In this document: one piece after another, positions 8,749 to 17,235 of the stretch
Numbering within the stretch: the first letter of the stretch is position 1
Layout: the number at the start of each line of letters is the position of its first letter
Source of the DNA: Leucobacter sp. UT-8R-CII-1-4
Lineage (GTDB): Bacteria > Actinomycetota > Actinomycetes > Actinomycetales > Microbacteriaceae
Length of the DNA stretch: 64,000 nucleotides
Direction: 5' to 3'
Assembly (NCBI RefSeq): GCF_030010235.1
Contig: NZ_JASCRS010000005.1
Span: forward strand, 310,001 to 374,000
Position numbers and translations under genes: made by a program
The notes under the pieces: model-generated
Database searches by the model: none
The model's input: only the letters and a program-made list of their open reading frames with translations
Told to the model about the DNA's origin: nothing

Positions 8749-9243
8749 CTACCCCTTTCGTTGTGGTTCGTAGCCGGCACGGAGCGACCCCATACCGGGC
8801 AAGGTTTCTTCGAGTTCGTCAGCAGCGTCGATGTCTTCACCACGGTTCCCGCCGCTGGCGTCGGTGGCGACCTTGGGCTTAGCTGGGATGAGCGCAAGGA
8901 GCTCGTCCGCGTGGGACTCGAGTTCTTCCTTTGTGCTTCCCCGGAGGGCAGACGCTGGTACACCCTTGGCGTTAGCAATCTCGGCGACGAGTTTGGCGGC
9001 AGTGTCCTGCGCTTCGCGCTCTGACTTCCACTTCTCAGCGGCCTCAGCGCGCGCAATCGCCTTCTCGAGTTCAGTCTTCTGAGCCTCTTCATATTCATCG
9101 AGGCGAGTGGCCTTCTCGCGAAGTTCAGCGTTCTTTGCCTTGGTCGCTTCGTATGCTTTGACCAACGGGTGATCGGCTGGCAGCTGCACAGGATCGGTGA
9201 CCTGTTCGGTTTCGGTCTGTGTCTGCTGTTGTTGCTCTGACAT
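8749..9243 (-). CDS. scaffolding protein
   Basis: This 164-residue protein lies directly before the capsid gene. It has a Gln/Thr-rich start, then a long charged coiled coil (about residues 35-85) and a Glu/Asp-rich C-terminus, typical of phage scaffolds that guide capsid assembly and leave the head. Three bases separate it from the capsid ATG. Confidence 0.85.
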   Translation of the reverse strand: MSEQQQQTQTETEQVTDPVQLPADHPLVKAYEATKAKNAELREKATRLDEYEEAQKTELEKAIARAEAAEKWKSEREAQDTAAKLVAEIANAKGVPASALRGSTKEELESHADELLALIPAKPKVATDASGGNRGEDIDAADELEETLPGMGSLRAGYEPQRKG

Positions 9244-9267
9244 TTCAGTTACTCCCAGTTCGGGTAT

Positions 9268-9292
9268 AAAAAAACCTCCACGTTTGTGGAGG
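9268..9292 (-). terminator. intrinsic terminator between minor head and scaffold genes
   Basis: On the minus strand CCTCCAC-AAAC-GTGGAGG is followed by seven T residues. It lies between the minor head gene stop and the scaffold start, so scaffold and capsid probably have their own promoter or depend on antitermination or readthrough. Confidence 0.8.
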
Positions 9293-9317
9293 CCGTTCCT
9301 GCAGGAGTGCAGGTGGT

Positions 9318-10139
9318 TTAGTTGAGCGCGTCGATTTCTGATCGGCGCGTGAATTTATGGTCACGCCAGGAAAGCGTGGGCCCGTATTCGCTGCGCTCTC
9401 GGCTAATAATCAGATCGGTGTAATCCGAAAGCAGGTTTCCTCTGGAGTCGGTCTTGCCGATTCCCAAGTCGCGCGCTGCGGCTTCTGATTTACCGACATG
9501 CAAAGCGATCGCATCATGTGTCAGATCCAGAAGGGCAGGATCAATCACCTGCACGTCTGGGTTCCAGCCGGCGGGCAACGTGTCTACGGAACAATCGCAG
9601 CCAGGATGGATCGGCATCAGATCGCCTCGGTGATACCGCTGCGTGGAAGCAATCACACAGAGTGCGCAATTCTCTCGCCCAGTGAGCACCCGCCTGTACG
9701 CTTCCACGCCAGCCGAAGCCAACGAGCGGTCAGCTTGCCGAACCTTCGCCATTTGCAGGTCAGTGGATACGAGTGACCCCAGCCGGTCGAGTCCAGCGGA
9801 TACCGCCTCTGCGAGGGGTTTACCTTCGGAGAGTTTCGTATAGACCGTGTGCGCTGGGCGCCGGTATACCTCGTCTGCTGCGATTCCGCGACCGCCAGTA
9901 ACCAGACGTTGGTCCACCGCAGCGGTCGCACCGACGTATCGGAAATGGGCGGCAGTGAGGTTCGCAACCTGGATCTGTCCGGCTTGAACACGAGGAACGA
10001 CCATCTTCACGAGCTGCTCGATTTCACGGTCGCGGTAGGAACCTAGAGAGTTCCAAGCCGTATTCGTGAACATCAATAGCCGGCTACGCACCTGTTCGGT
10101 GGCAGCTTGATAAGCGAGCAGCCTTGCGCTCTCGCTCAC
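9318..10139 (-). CDS. minor head / head morphogenesis protein
   Basis: This 273-residue protein follows the portal with a one-base overlap (the shared position 10139). It contains the cysteine-rich segment GRENCALCVIASTQRYHRGD followed by LMPIHPGCDCSV, typical of VG15/Mu F-like minor capsid proteins. These bind near the portal and are often ejected with DNA. Position and motif agree. Confidence 0.85.
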   Translation of the reverse strand: MSESARLLAYQAATEQVRSRLLMFTNTAWNSLGSYRDREIEQLVKMVVPRVQAGQIQVANLTAAHFRYVGATAAVDQRLVTGGRGIAADEVYRRPAHTVYTKLSEGKPLAEAVSAGLDRLGSLVSTDLQMAKVRQADRSLASAGVEAYRRVLTGRENCALCVIASTQRYHRGDLMPIHPGCDCSVDTLPAGWNPDVQVIDPALLDLTHDAIALHVGKSEAAARDLGIGKTDSRGNLLSDYTDLIISRERSEYGPTLSWRDHKFTRRSEIDALN

Positions 10140-11635
10140 TACCGTTCCTCCATGCCTAGCGCTTCACGCTCTGGCAACCGCAGAGCCACCGGTGTTGCGC
10201 CGGTGAATTCGATGTCCTCCAACCCAAGTTTCTGCGCGGCAGACTCTGGCGAGACACCGGAACGTACGGCTTTGCCGAGCGCGTCAAATGTCTGGTTCAT
10301 CGCCGCCTGATCTTGGCCTGGCTTTTCACTTTCACCACCGGTGAGCGTGAGAACTTCCAAGCGTTCGGCGGCAAGATCGGTTTCCATCTCGCGGAACTGA
10401 TCCTCGGACATGCCCCAAATATTTCGTGCGATCCACCGACGGGAGAGTGTGCCGCTGGCCTGAGACGATGCTTGCGCTTTCTCGTTCCAAGACACATACG
10501 CTGGCGGTGCGAAATCTATCTCCACCGTGTCCGAAGTGTCGACACCGTATTCGCGGAGCGCGTCAACGATTGCGCCTTCCATCGCGGGACGGAACAAACT
10601 GATTCGTTTTTCTGCCTTCGCGATTTCACCCTCTTTCGCGTTCATCGCGCCCTCGGCCGACTGATTTTGCGAGTCCGACATGAACGCTGACATCGGGGTG
10701 CCAGTCACGCCGCAGTATTCGCGCACATCATTCTCTTCGCCTTTGAGCATCGCCATGATGCCAGCAGAGCCGTCAGAGAGTTCTTTGATGGTCACGCCAG
10801 GTGGAAGTTCCCAGATCGCGCCCGGGGCGGCCTCGAAAGTCGTGGAGTAATCGATCGCATTGCCGTCAAAGTCTTCTTCTGGCAGGTCACCCTCGATGAC
10901 TCGTTGACGCCACGCTTGCATTGCTTCAGTCGCGAGACGTTGCAACTTCTTCGTGTTGATGCGATCTATCACGTCTCGATTAGCGGTGACCTCTGCTTCG
11001 CGATGCTCATTCTCGAGCACCTGAACCGGAACGCCACCATGAATTTCCGTGATGCCGAGCGATACCCACCCATGTTCCTGCAACGAGCGCAGACGATTGT
11101 ATTGATCCTTCGACGGACGGGAAAAACGTTGCTCAAGTCCAGGCACCCAGACAGTGGCATAGTCCATCCCGATTACAGGATCGCGCCACGCTTTGAGCGC
11201 CGCAATCGCCCGCCACGGCTGCAACGGGTCAGCAAGAGTGATCATCTGCTCAGGGCGTTCAGAAGTAGGAACTGGGCGGCCACTCGTCGTTTGAGTCAAA
11301 ATGTACCCATAGCCGGTTGCGATGGAGTTCCAGATCGCGTCTTCGAACACCATGCCAAGCCGATTATCACGCCAGTAACGGCGGGCCACATCCGCGACAG
11401 ACTCATTCGCAATTCGAATACCTACTGGCCGAATGCGACCCACGAGCGACTGACAAGTGCGGCCGCCGTAGTTTGTGCGGGCCTTCTTCTGGAAAGCGAC
11501 CCACGATTCGCGAAGGTTGTCACCCATCTCAGGAAGCGGAGCATCACCGTTCACATACCGGCGAGAGAGCTTCACCTCTGGAAGCCGTTTGTTGAGCCGT
11601 TTCATGAGAATCGGAAGGTACTCTTCTGGTGTCAC
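10139..11635 (-). CDS. portal protein
   Basis: The product is 498 residues. I choose GTG at 11635 (VTPEEYLPILMKRLNKRLPE) because TAGGAGG lies seven bases upstream, rather than the longer frame to 11689 that would overlap the terminase. It is an SPP1 gp6-type portal: the N-terminal YLPILMKRLNKRLPEVK segment and the later VREYCGVTGTPMSAFM (portal clip/stem area) are typical. Portals form the dodecameric DNA gate of the head. Confidence 0.9.
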   Translation of the reverse strand: MTPEEYLPILMKRLNKRLPEVKLSRRYVNGDAPLPEMGDNLRESWVAFQKKARTNYGGRTCQSLVGRIRPVGIRIANESVADVARRYWRDNRLGMVFEDAIWNSIATGYGYILTQTTSGRPVPTSERPEQMITLADPLQPWRAIAALKAWRDPVIGMDYATVWVPGLEQRFSRPSKDQYNRLRSLQEHGWVSLGITEIHGGVPVQVLENEHREAEVTANRDVIDRINTKKLQRLATEAMQAWRQRVIEGDLPEEDFDGNAIDYSTTFEAAPGAIWELPPGVTIKELSDGSAGIMAMLKGEENDVREYCGVTGTPMSAFMSDSQNQSAEGAMNAKEGEIAKAEKRISLFRPAMEGAIVDALREYGVDTSDTVEIDFAPPAYVSWNEKAQASSQASGTLSRRWIARNIWGMSEDQFREMETDLAAERLEVLTLTGGESEKPGQDQAAMNQTFDALGKAVRSGVSPESAAQKLGLEDIEFTGATPVALRLPEREALGMEER

Positions 11636-11645
11636 AGCACACCTC

Positions 11646-13316
11646 CTATCTGATGCGTCTTGGAGCTCTACGGCTCGTCCTACCGACACCCTTACCGACA
11701 GCGTCTAGGCCGGCAGCGAGTGCGAGCATCGACCCCCAAGTGAGGTCGATCTTTGAGAAATCTTGATCATCGTCGGGCTTTTTCAGCACGTAGCCTGCAC
11801 GGCGCGGGTCACGCCTAGCATTCAAGAAGTGTTTAACCATCGCGGGGTCACCATCGAACGTGACTTCTTTCGCGGCGATCTGTTGATACAACGTGTCGAA
11901 CGTTTCGCACGTGCGAGACACGTTCTTCTGGTTCCAACGGATCGGTTCAGAAACACTCATCTTTGCTTTTAGTTTCTGGTGATGCGTGGCTTCCCACTGC
12001 TTCACTTCGCCCGCCCATCCGTCTGACGGGTCAGCATAGAACCCGACCACGTTGTAATCGCGGAACGCTTTCGTGACTGCCTGTTCAACTTCAAGCTTTG
12101 AGGGTTTCCAGCCTTCACCCTTCGGGCCTTCCGGCTGTTCCCAAATGTCGATCTTGAAGAAGTGCTTCTGCGTAACCGAGTACCCGACCAACACGGTCGA
12201 GTCGGCGATGCCGCGTTTGCGTCCGGATGAACCATCAAACCCGAGCGTCACAGGTTCGATCTTCGAAATCGTTTTGTCGGCCATGATCGCTCGAAGCTCC
12301 GGCTCCGAAACAAACGCATCACGTGCCGAGTCGACCTGGTTCAAGAAGTCAGCACGCATCTGCGCAGGATCATTCGAGGTGTCCAGGAAGTCATCAGCGA
12401 TACGTTCAAGATCTGACCAGCCGGGCTCGCAAGGTGGGTCATGCAGCACGCAACCGCGCGGGTCTTTAGCTGAGTCGCCGTACGCGATGCGCAAACCCTG
12501 AATCAAAGACTCGCGATCGCCAATATCCGTGGCCGGAGTAACGCGATGGTCAAAGTAGATCGACTTCACGTTTTCAAGCGCGGCATGCTTGCCAGACTTG
12601 ATCTTGTCCCAGAACTCGAACGACGACTCAGCCACCGACCGTTCGCCAAGCGTGTACGCGTTCGGAGTCTCGATCGTGACACCGCCGAGCTTCGTCGCAT
12701 TGTTCCGCAAAGTTTGAGCAAGCTTCACACCACTGTTCGACCTCAGCCATGTCTCTGTCTGATCCAGTGAAGCGGCAACGGCCTTAGCGCCCTTGATTGA
12801 TGTTGCCGAAGCAGTCATCGGGGAAATGCGGCCACGCTCAAGAGACACAAACGAATCCATCGGATCACAGTTGAACTCATCAGGCGCAGAACCATTGCGA
12901 AGCATTTCAAGCAGCGGTTCCCACGTGAACTTCGTCTGTTCTTCGGTCACCGCGGCGATATACACATATGGCGTGCGAACGCTTGACCACGGTTTACCCA
13001 CAGGCTGACCGGAAGAATCCCACCCATCCGGGACCACATCAAATAGCGCTTCGGCGATCATGATGCCGCCAACGAATGGTGACTTGCCCCAACCGCGTGG
13101 GCGCATCAGCACCGACCGGTGAATGATCCGCTTCCCAGTCACCGGGTCAAGCCGGTAGAGCTCGTTCAAATAGTCCTGCTGCTCACGGGTCACCATGAAC
13201 GGATCAGCCTGCTCGTCATCACCAGAGTCAGGGCGGCCAAGATACTCGGCCATCTGATCAGCTACCAGCCAGCCAAGCGTGGGGAAATCGTTTTCAAACT
13301 GAGGCACCCAAGGCAT
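11646..13316 (-). CDS. terminase large subunit
   Basis: The 556-residue protein carries the ATPase Walker A-like motif MRPRGWGKS at residues 71-79 and a Walker B-like SLDQTETW at 183-190. The nuclease domain begins with LGFDGSSGRKRG (Asp361) and includes the late VVGFYADPSDGW segment. It overlaps the small subunit by one base. It packages DNA into the procapsid and cuts concatemers. Length is normal for actinophage TerL. Confidence 0.95.
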   Translation of the reverse strand: MPWVPQFENDFPTLGWLVADQMAEYLGRPDSGDDEQADPFMVTREQQDYLNELYRLDPVTGKRIIHRSVLMRPRGWGKSPFVGGIMIAEALFDVVPDGWDSSGQPVGKPWSSVRTPYVYIAAVTEEQTKFTWEPLLEMLRNGSAPDEFNCDPMDSFVSLERGRISPMTASATSIKGAKAVAASLDQTETWLRSNSGVKLAQTLRNNATKLGGVTIETPNAYTLGERSVAESSFEFWDKIKSGKHAALENVKSIYFDHRVTPATDIGDRESLIQGLRIAYGDSAKDPRGCVLHDPPCEPGWSDLERIADDFLDTSNDPAQMRADFLNQVDSARDAFVSEPELRAIMADKTISKIEPVTLGFDGSSGRKRGIADSTVLVGYSVTQKHFFKIDIWEQPEGPKGEGWKPSKLEVEQAVTKAFRDYNVVGFYADPSDGWAGEVKQWEATHHQKLKAKMSVSEPIRWNQKNVSRTCETFDTLYQQIAAKEVTFDGDPAMVKHFLNARRDPRRAGYVLKKPDDDQDFSKIDLTWGSMLALAAGLDAVGKGVGRTSRRAPRRIR

Positions 13317-13795
13317 TACGAATCAAGCCTCCGAACCTCTCCATAACGGTCACGCGAGGACTTCACCTTCGCGACCGCTGCAGCAGCTTTCACTTCACCC
13401 TCAACCGCGCCAGCGGAGAAGATTCGCAGCTTCGCCCGATCCTCGGGAGTGAACCCGTACTTCGCTTCACGCAGACGAATCTCGCCAGCAAGCTTCAGGT
13501 CACCCTTCCAAAACGCGGCATGAATGAGCGCCGTATCAAGCAGATAAGACCAATCCGCCGCGAAGAACTCGTCAACCAACGGATGGTGCGCAAGCATCGC
13601 CCACCAATCACGAGTCGCCGCCGGCCACGAGAACGGCACCATGTACGGTTCGCCATCTTTCGACGCCCGCTCGACCTCAAATTCAGGGAGTTCGGGTTGA
13701 ACGACTGCCTGCGCTGGCGCGATATAACGCACTGGCGCAACGTCCTTATTTCGACGTGCACGCTTTGCCGGATCTTTGGGTACAGGGCTTGCCAT
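13316..13795 (-). CDS. terminase small subunit
   Basis: The ATG at 13795 (MASPVPKDPAKRARRNKDV) has AAGGAGG upstream and gives 159 residues; a longer frame to 13861 lacks a binding site. The protein has a basic N-terminus, a Trp-rich centre (PFSWPAATRDWWAMLAHHP) and a C-terminal Ala/Lys-rich tail. Gene order just before TerL supports the DNA-recognition subunit. An opposed gene begins 85 bases upstream, so its promoter must lie in 13796-13880. Confidence 0.8.
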   Translation of the reverse strand: MASPVPKDPAKRARRNKDVAPVRYIAPAQAVVQPELPEFEVERASKDGEPYMVPFSWPAATRDWWAMLAHHPLVDEFFAADWSYLLDTALIHAAFWKGDLKLAGEIRLREAKYGFTPEDRAKLRIFSAGAVEGEVKAAAAVAKVKSSRDRYGEVRRLDS

Positions 13796-13880
13796 GCACA
13801 GCCTCCTTCCCAGTTCGGGAGTGCCAAGTTTTCGGCAGGAAACCTTATGTTTACGCGGCAAAAACCGTTACAATAGAGTC

Positions 13881-14420
13881 ATGAGAAAGTGTGAATTCTG
13901 CGGCAAATCAATCGTCGCGAAGAACGCACAAGCGAAGTTCTGCTCTAGCAAGTGCCGCGTCTACGCGCACCGAGCAGCAAAGAAACTGCCACTTGAACTC
14001 ATCACCCGAGACCGATGGGTGCGCTACGACCAGACCAAACGCCCACTCGATGCGATCACCGGCGAAAACGCCTCAAGTACCGATCCAGGCACATGGGCCA
14101 GCCACGCAGAAACAGTGAACTCAAGACACGGAATCGGAAACGGGTACGTCCTCGGAAACGGGATCGGGTGCATCGACCTCGATCACGTCATTAACGACGG
14201 CGTACTCTGCGATGCCGCAGTGGAACTCGTAGCGAAATACCCCGGCAACTACATTGAAGTTTCGCCCAGCGGCGAAGGCCTCCATATCTGGGGAACGTCA
14301 CCAGAAGGCAAAGGCAGCCGAACGATCGAAAACGGCATCAGCGTCGAACGATACTCAACTGGCCGCTACATCACCATCACCGGGAACATCTACCAGCCCG
14401 GAACACTCCTGCCGCTGTAA
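13881..14420 (+). CDS. PrimPol-like archaeo-eukaryotic primase core with zinc finger
   Basis: This 179-residue protein runs against the structural genes. Residues 1-30 hold a zinc knuckle (CEFCGKSIVAKNAQAKFCSSKC). The rest shows the three AEP elements in order: GIGCIDLDHV (DxD metal ligands), SPSGEGLHIWG (Sx-H type) and SVERYSTGRYITITG (third acidic strand). The core is complete but no helicase or other domain follows. The ATG at 13881 is the first downstream of an AT-rich patch. Function is inferred; it behaves like a moron. Confidence 0.7.
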   Translation: MRKCEFCGKSIVAKNAQAKFCSSKCRVYAHRAAKKLPLELITRDRWVRYDQTKRPLDAITGENASSTDPGTWASHAETVNSRHGIGNGYVLGNGIGCIDLDHVINDGVLCDAAVELVAKYPGNYIEVSPSGEGLHIWGTSPEGKGSRTIENGISVERYSTGRYITITGNIYQPGTLLPL

Positions 14421-14614
14421 CGCTTTTTCACGCCTGCGCCGATCTAAGCAATCGAAGAAACCCAGGGCGCTCAGGCTTCAAAAGACGCCCGAAGCGTCGG
14501 CCCATGGCGGCAGCACGCCGCGCACAGGGGCAAATTCCCCAGGGTCGTACAGGAGATTTTCCACAGCACCTCCCCGCCTCGGCTGAGGGGGTGGAGGGGG
14601 TGGTAGGCCGGGGT
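14421..14614. other. non-coding gap, candidate cos/packaging region
   Basis: No convincing gene lies between the PrimPol-like gene and the HNH gene. The right half is G-rich and holds a tandem GAGGGGGTG repeat near 14586-14603. In HK97-like phages with an HNH gene beside the terminase, the cohesive end site commonly lies here. The exact cut site cannot be seen. Confidence 0.35.
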
Positions 14615-14926
14615 CTATCTAAACGCTGGGTGGGTCTCTCGTGGGTGTGTGGTTGAGGGGAGGCGTGCGGCGTTGGCTTTGCGTGCTTTGGCTGCTTCGG
14701 CTTGTGTTTCACGGTTGTGGTGCCAGTGGCATAGGGTGCGGACCATGTTCACTGTGGTTGTCTCGCCTTGTTGCCATTGTGTTTTGTGTGCGGCTTCGAG
14801 TCTTGTGGTTTCGGGGCAGCGTTTGCCGTTGTGTTGGATGGCTACGCATCTGTGTCCGTCGCGTTGTAGGCAGGCTTCGCGTACTCGTGTTGGTACATGG
14901 TCTGGTCTGTTGTTCTCCCATGCCAT
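14615..14926 (-). CDS. HNH endonuclease (packaging-associated)
   Basis: This 103-residue protein contains RDGHRCV and CPETTRLEAAHKTQW, then NMVRTLCHWHHNRET, the beta-beta-alpha metal HNH signature with flanking cysteines (C-x(n)-C ... H ... N ... H). HNH proteins encoded beside terminase genes are needed with TerL for cos cutting in HK97-like phages. The unusual point is the opposed gene inserted between it and the terminase. Confidence 0.88.
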   Translation of the reverse strand: MAWENNRPDHVPTRVREACLQRDGHRCVAIQHNGKRCPETTRLEAAHKTQWQQGETTTVNMVRTLCHWHHNRETQAEAAKARKANAARLPSTTHPRETHPAFR

Positions 14927-14956
14927 GGAAACTCCTGACCTGCCCCGGATACAGCT

Positions 14957-14989
14957 ACACCCCCTGCTGTTCTGGGTCGCAGGGGGTGT
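14957..14989 (-). terminator. hairpin downstream of lipoprotein gene
   Basis: ACACCCCCTGC pairs perfectly with GCAGGGGGTGT around an 11-base loop, just past the lipoprotein stop (15014). There is no clear U run. Confidence 0.45.
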
Positions 14990-15013
14990 GTAGTGGTGGC
15001 GTATTGGCTAGTG

Positions 15014-15457
15014 TTACTTCTTTTCTAGGCGGACGGTGATGGTCGTCCCCATTGCTGTCACTTCGTAGCTGATGACACCGTTGTCGTAGCTAAACTCTTT
15101 CGTGCTGTCTTGTGATGCGAGGAGTGCCGTCGACATTGTTTCGATGTCGCCCTCGGAAGTCCAGGTGAAGTTTTCGCTGTCTGCGGTGACAGGTGCGTTG
15201 CCAACCCAGTAGATGGACTTGGCGTCTGGCGCTACCCAGTTGACCGTGATGGCGCCATCTTGAATCGTGGCAGCTTGGTAGTTGTTTTCATCGTTCTTGT
15301 TGGACTGTTCCCACTCGCCGTCGAGGTTGACGGTGATTGGCTGAGCTTCTTCAGCTGGCGATTCGGTATTGCCTGCAGAGCTCTCGGATGCAGGAGCCGT
15401 GCAGCCGGTGAGAGCAATGAGAGAAATGAATGCTACTGCGAGTAGTTTTTTGGTCAT
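15014..15457 (-). CDS. phage-encoded lipoprotein
   Basis: The ATG at 15457 gives a 147-residue protein with a lipoprotein signal peptide: MTKKLLAVAFISLIALTGC with Cys19 as the lipidation site. The mature part starts with a Ser/Glu/Thr linker, then a domain with WVAPDAKSIYWVGNAPV. Prophage lipoproteins of this kind often block superinfection; that role is inferred. It lies next to other lysogeny-type cargo. Confidence 0.8.
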   Translation of the reverse strand: MTKKLLAVAFISLIALTGCTAPASESSAGNTESPAEEAQPITVNLDGEWEQSNKNDENNYQAATIQDGAITVNWVAPDAKSIYWVGNAPVTADSENFTWTSEGDIETMSTALLASQDSTKEFSYDNGVISYEVTAMGTTITVRLEKK

Positions 15458-15531
15458 GTGCCCATCGTGGCATGCGTCGCTAGTGCAGGATGCGCGCGTA
15501 ACCAATTAGTTACGAACTACTCCCATATCTT

Positions 15532-15663
15532 CTACCGCTTACCCCGACCACGTACCTGTTGCCGTGCGTGTAGATCCTGTACCCGGTCATCCTCGCCACA
15601 AGTCTCGGCAGCGAGGGGTGACGGATACTCGCCACCACATACAGGGCAGGTGTAGCTAGGCAT
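15532..15663 (-). CDS. small zinc-ribbon protein
   Basis: The ATG at 15663 has CAGGAGG upstream and yields 43 residues: MPSYTCPVCGGEYPSPLAAE then TCGEDD, then a basic tail. CPVC plus a third Cys suggests a zinc ribbon. It diverges from the helix-hairpin-helix gene 30 bases away. Function unknown. Confidence 0.65.
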   Translation of the reverse strand: MPSYTCPVCGGEYPSPLAAETCGEDDRVQDLHARQQVRGRGKR

Positions 15664-15692
15664 CGTTGCCTCCTGCATGAAATACTGAGCCG

Positions 15693-15884
15693 ATGAGCGA
15701 ACAGGATGATCTGCCAAAGATCGGTGCCCCTGCGACAAGGGCTCTCGCTAACGTTGGCGTGACTTCGCTTGATCAGGTCGCGGAATGGTCAGAAACGGAC
15801 CTGCTCGCACTACATGGTGTCGGACCGAAAGCGGTACGCATACTGAAGGAATCACTTTCAGCGCGAGGAATGGCCCTCAAGTAG
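15693..15884 (+). CDS. helix-hairpin-helix domain protein
   Basis: The 63-residue protein is almost all one tandem HhH fold: IGAPATRALANVGVTSLDQV and LLALHGVGPKAVRILKESLS, where GVGPKA is the hairpin that binds the DNA backbone. It resembles stand-alone HhH proteins and the RNA polymerase alpha C-terminal fold. It is plus-strand, against phage direction, and lies 83 bases before the nuclease-like gene. Confidence 0.75.
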   Translation: MSEQDDLPKIGAPATRALANVGVTSLDQVAEWSETDLLALHGVGPKAVRILKESLSARGMALK

Positions 15885-15967
15885 CCGCACAGCGTTGTCG
15901 CCTCCATAGGTTGTTCCCCACTCACACCCGATAGTTAACGCATTGGCTGCAGGTAAGTGTTGACGGT

Positions 15968-16885
15968 GTGGCGGGGAAGTCTGTAAGTGATGAATCCAGT
16001 GATGCTCACCAGTCAATCTCTCGACGGGACACCTGTCCCGATAGATGCATTTGGGCTAAACGGCTAGCCTCTTATGTCATGGGTAACAATGATGACGCCA
16101 TCGCTGAATGGGAGAAAGTCGACAAGAATGTTTACAGCGATGACTGGCGGTGTGCTATCGCTATCCATAAAGCAACAGGGATACTGCCGTTCCTTGAAGA
16201 CACCGGCGGTAAACAAGGCGCCGTGGACCTTAGAATCTGGGAGCCAGGCCAAGAAGCCCTAATCGAAGTCACCACCACCACGATCGACCCGATTCGCAAA
16301 CAGAATAACTTTCTTTACGATTTCATCGAGAAGGTGCGATTCCACTACACGGGCAATAGTCGATGGGTTCTCAGCTTCGGCCACGGGTGGCACTTAGCCC
16401 CCAAGAAGCAGCAGAAACCAGAGGAGCTTGCAATTCACCTCAAGTCTCTCGAGTCGACGATGCTCCCCCCTAACGAGGGGAAGTTTTTGATTGATGAAGT
16501 TTTCGGCGTTCGCGTATTGTCAGCCTTATTGATTAGCCGCAACTCGGGCCAGCCTTGGATCTCTTCCAGCCTGTCCACTAATGCAGAGCATTCCTCGAAC
16601 TACGCTCTGAATCTCCAGCGGTATCTCCACAACGATACCGTAGTCCGTCGAAAGCGTGAAAAACTTGCGTCCCAGTCACTGGCTCATGGTGTCGATCAGA
16701 AGCATCTTTTCCTGCTAGTAGTCGCATTTGGACCCAATTCCAACCTTCTCCCCATCATCAGTCCTTATTCACCCTGGGAGGACTTGGAACTGCCACTGGA
16801 AATTGACACAGTCTGGCTGGAAGGGGGAACGGGAACTCTGGCATGTTTCAGCAGAGGCGAAGGCTGGAAATTCTTCGAGATATAG
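15968..16885 (+). CDS. nuclease-like protein of unknown function
   Basis: The 305-residue protein has a segment LPFLEDTGGKQGAVDLRIWE followed by PGQEALIEVTTTT that looks like a PD-(D/E)xK core (acidic Asp, then E-V-T in the second strand), but the usual Lys is Thr, so activity is uncertain. GTG 15968 is taken as start; ATG 16079 (MGNNDDAIAEWEKV) is an alternative with no better binding site. Codon use is less GC-rich than the structural genes. Together with the HhH gene it forms an opposed cargo pair; a defence role is possible but unproven. Confidence 0.55.
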   Translation: MAGKSVSDESSDAHQSISRRDTCPDRCIWAKRLASYVMGNNDDAIAEWEKVDKNVYSDDWRCAIAIHKATGILPFLEDTGGKQGAVDLRIWEPGQEALIEVTTTTIDPIRKQNNFLYDFIEKVRFHYTGNSRWVLSFGHGWHLAPKKQQKPEELAIHLKSLESTMLPPNEGKFLIDEVFGVRVLSALLISRNSGQPWISSSLSTNAEHSSNYALNLQRYLHNDTVVRRKREKLASQSLAHGVDQKHLFLLVVAFGPNSNLLPIISPYSPWEDLELPLEIDTVWLEGGTGTLACFSRGEGWKFFEI

Positions 16886-17157
16886 CAGGTCGAAACGCAA
16901 GAGACTCCAGCTGCCAACGGTGTTGTCCGCCGCGCATCCGTTGTGCCGCAGACTCAATGAAGAAGCGTCCGTCGCTGCATATTTCTATCCGCGAGCGTAC
17001 AGGCGTCAGTGTCGTGAGTAGGTACGTTCTTGCGCCACCGCTGCCGTCGACGAATCGCCCCGGCCTTAACATCCGGGCTCACTTCATCGTTGCGCGTCCC
17101 TGTCACGCCAGGGAAGTTGTGTGGGGCGAGCCGTTGCGACCCGCCCCTAGAAACACG
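16886..17157. other. non-coding gap
   Basis: No convincing gene, repeat or RNA is visible here. It separates the convergent nuclease-like gene from the end of the leftward early operon. Confidence 0.5.
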
Positions 17158-17185
17158 AAAAGCCCCGCGGAGTGATCCGTGAGGC
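17158..17185 (-). terminator. terminator of the early operon
   Basis: On the minus strand GCCTCACGGA-TCAC-TCCGCGGGGC forms a ten-pair stem with one mismatch followed by TTTT. A second perfect hairpin, CTGCTACC-AA-GGTAGCAG at 17213-17230, lies between it and the last early gene. Confidence 0.7.
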
Positions 17186-17235
17186 CTAGATTTTCAGACA
17201 CTTCTGCCTGACCTGCTACCAAGGTAGCAGACTTT

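Noticed and set aside
14428..14712. 94-codon minus frame rich in Pro, His and Arg
   Set aside because: It overlaps the HNH gene in another frame and reflects GC-rich non-coding sequence near a likely cos site.
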